DNA of 6,441 bases, taken from assembly GCA_029858465.1 (NCBI GenBank), contig JAOUEZ010000075.1, forward strand, positions 1 to 6,441. The letters are read 5' to 3'. Below the pieces are notes generated by a model. The model ran no database searches, was not told the origin of the DNA, and saw nothing but the letters and a program-made list of their open reading frames with translations. The stretch comes from Thermoplasmata archaeon (lineage in GTDB: Archaea > Thermoplasmatota > Thermoplasmata > UBA10834 > DTMW01). The translations under genes were made by a program, and so were the position numbers. Numbering within the stretch: the stretch's first letter is position 1; every line of letters begins with the position of its first letter. Below, piece by piece: positions 4,929 through 6,441 of the stretch.

Positions 4929-6441
4929 TCATAGTATCGAGGCTTTTTTCAGCCAGTCGATGTCGCTGATGTACAAATCTCTGATATCGGACAGATTCCA
5001 TTTCAGCATCGCAAGCCTTTCGAGCCCGAGCCCCCAGGCAAGCACCGGATATCTTATCCCATGAGGCTCTGTCACCTCGGGGCGGAATATCCCAGCGCCT
5101 CCCAGCTCCATCCACTCGCCCCCGTGGAGGATGTCCACCTCGAGGGACGGTTCCGTATAAGGGAAGTACCCCGGCCTTATCCTGATGTTCCCGATGCCCA
5201 TCTTATGATAGAATTCCTTGAGAAGGGCGCACAGCATGTCGAAGTTAGCGTTTTCCTCACAGACTATTCCTTCCACCTGTGTGAACTCCGGAAGATGGCT
5301 GTAATTGATCTCCTCGTTTCTGAAGACTCTGCCGATGCAGAAGACCTTGAGCGGCGGTTCAGGTCTCTCGGCAAGATATCGGATCGTATTCACGGTGGTG
5401 TGCGTCCTTAGCAGGAGCTTCTGCGCCTCGCCTATGTCCCACTTGTACCCCCAGCCCTTGGACCCCGTCTTCCAGCCGTCCTCATGGACCTGCTTGATTA
5501 TCTCCACGAGCTCCGCGTCTTTGTCCAGGCTTGTTTTCTCGGGCTTTCTGAGATAGAAAGTGTCATGCAGATCTCTGGCGGGATGGTCCTGCGCCGTGAA
5601 GAGCACGTCCATGTTCCAGAAGGCGCTCTCCACATAATCCCCCCTTATCTCCGTGAACCCCATTGCGAGGAACACTTCCCGCATCTGATTGATCAGAATT
5701 GTAATCGGGTGGAGTTTCCCACCGTATATTGCGGGCGCGAATGCTTCGATGTCATACTCACGAACCTTCGCATTCTTCCATTTCCCTGACTGTATCATTT
5801 CCGGGGTCAGCTGGGCTATCTCCTCCTTGAGATCTATCCCGATTCGCAGTACTTCTTTGCCCGCATCGGTGATTCTGACCATCCTGCTGACGACCGGTCT
5901 TTCGAGCAGGAGGCCCTTTCTGTTCCTGAGCATTTCCACTGCTTTTGGGTTGCAGTCCTCCTCGGGGATCCCTTCTCTCATGGTGAGATCCTCCAGCAGT
6001 TGCTCATCGATGCCCTTCCTGTCCACCATGCTCCTGCCTTCGTCCGTTATGCTGATGAGCGTGGAACCGTCTTCCGACTTCGACAGCTGCGCCCAGCCTT
6101 TCTTCTTCATCCAGCCGACAGCCGCAGAAATCTCGTCCTTCTCGATGATCCCCCTGCTCTCGAGATAAGAGACGGACACTCCCTTATCCTCGTTGAAAAT
6201 CGCCTCTAAGACCTTCCTTTCGGGGAGCTTACGGACCTTTTCCTTATTGCTGAGGTAGTAGACCTTTGAGGTCTTCTCGTCGACATCGACGAGCTTCTTC
6301 ATCTGCGCCCAGGAGACCCCGTTCATTACTTCTACAAGTTTTTCGAAGTTCCCCTTCTCCATGATCTCCTCGGGGGTTGCTTCTCCAAGTTCCTCGAGCG
6401 ACAGTAGAACCTTCTTCTCGAGGTAGCTGAGCTTCTCCGCG
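4929..6441 (-). CDS. pheS: Phenylalanyl-tRNA synthetase alpha subunit, 5'-truncated by the window edge
   Basis: The alpha chain of the heterotetrameric class II enzyme that charges tRNA-Phe with phenylalanine. An internal ATG at 6362 could be mistaken for the start, but the frame stays open to the edge and the upstream 26 codons encode a typical PheS beginning ('KLSYLEKKVLLSLEELGEA'), so the true start lies just outside. About 503 residues are visible, close to full length for archaeal PheS. Numbering from the internal Met: winged-helix repeats to about 175, as in archaeal and eukaryotic enzymes where they contact tRNA; 'HPARDLHDTFYL' (260-271); 'LLRTHTTVNTIRYL' (317-330); motif 2 'GRVFRNEEINYSHLPEF' (344-360) followed by 'TQVEG'; the Phe-pocket 'FPYTEPSLEVDI' (400-411); 'WMELGGAGIFRPEV' (417-430); and motif 3 'GLGLERLAML' (444-453). 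pheT, encoding the beta subunit, is not in the window. The next gene downstream is the DUF2085 membrane protein, 10 bp away. Confidence 0.96.
   Translation of the reverse strand, partial: AEKLSYLEKKVLLSLEELGEATPEEIMEKGNFEKLVEVMNGVSWAQMKKLVDVDEKTSKVYYLSNKEKVRKLPERKVLEAIFNEDKGVSVSYLESRGIIEKDEISAAVGWMKKKGWAQLSKSEDGSTLISITDEGRSMVDRKGIDEQLLEDLTMREGIPEEDCNPKAVEMLRNRKGLLLERPVVSRMVRITDAGKEVLRIGIDLKEEIAQLTPEMIQSGKWKNAKVREYDIEAFAPAIYGGKLHPITILINQMREVFLAMGFTEIRGDYVESAFWNMDVLFTAQDHPARDLHDTFYLRKPEKTSLDKDAELVEIIKQVHEDGWKTGSKGWGYKWDIGEAQKLLLRTHTTVNTIRYLAERPEPPLKVFCIGRVFRNEEINYSHLPEFTQVEGIVCEENANFDMLCALLKEFYHKMGIGNIRIRPGYFPYTEPSLEVDILHGGEWMELGGAGIFRPEVTEPHGIRYPVLAWGLGLERLAMLKWNLSDIRDLYISDIDWLKKASIL

Noticed and set aside
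5689..6168. Open plus-strand frame of 159 codons opposite pheS
   Set aside because: It lies wholly antisense to well-conserved pheS coding sequence and its Ser/Phe/Leu-rich translation is what complementing a charged protein yields.
6360..6362. Internal ATG as the start of pheS
   Set aside because: The frame remains open to the window edge and the upstream codons match the normal PheS N-terminus, so the gene is truncated by the window rather than starting here.
1..6441. Mobile elements, CRISPR arrays, tRNA or rRNA genes
   Set aside because: I saw no transposase or integrase motifs, no regularly spaced direct repeats, and no cloverleaf-like or rRNA-like sequence.

Overview
This window looks like a stretch of an archaeal chromosome, most likely a euryarchaeon of the Thermoplasmata/Methanomassiliicoccales type. 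The reasons are: an archaeal/eukaryotic-type phenylalanyl-tRNA synthetase alpha chain with winged-helix N-terminal repeats; a short 'core' MetE carrying only the catalytic barrel; a winged-helix/STAND-ATPase/TPR protein of a kind I associate with these archaea; and genes without Shine-Dalgarno sequences that instead have TATA-like elements at about the spacing expected for leaderless transcripts. The lineage is inferred from protein character, not from a search.

Layout: (1) A minus-strand gene (38-691) encodes a small GAF-like sensor protein. (2) It is divergent from a plus-strand core methionine synthase gene (893-1891); the roughly 200-bp gap holds promoter-like elements for both. (3) A 170-bp intergenic region (1892-2064) holds a T6 tract, two short perfect inverted repeats and two TATA-like elements. 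(4) A large plus-strand gene (2074-4347; alternative start 2065) encodes a winged-helix/STAND-NTPase/TPR regulator. (5) Its 3' end overlaps by 17 bp the 3' end of a minus-strand DUF2085-type membrane protein gene (4331-4918). (6) That gene lies 10 bp downstream of pheS (4929-6441, minus), whose 5' end runs off the right edge.

The window is thus two housekeeping functions (methionine synthesis, Phe-tRNA charging) interleaved with two signalling or regulatory proteins and one membrane protein of unknown function. pheS and the DUF2085 gene are probably one transcription unit; the other three genes look monocistronic. I see no mobile element, CRISPR array, tRNA or rRNA. I cannot show a new biological system here. 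The points most worth a second look are the apparent loss of the third zinc ligand in the MetE homologue, the STAND regulator with its complex upstream region, and the pheS/DUF2085 pairing.
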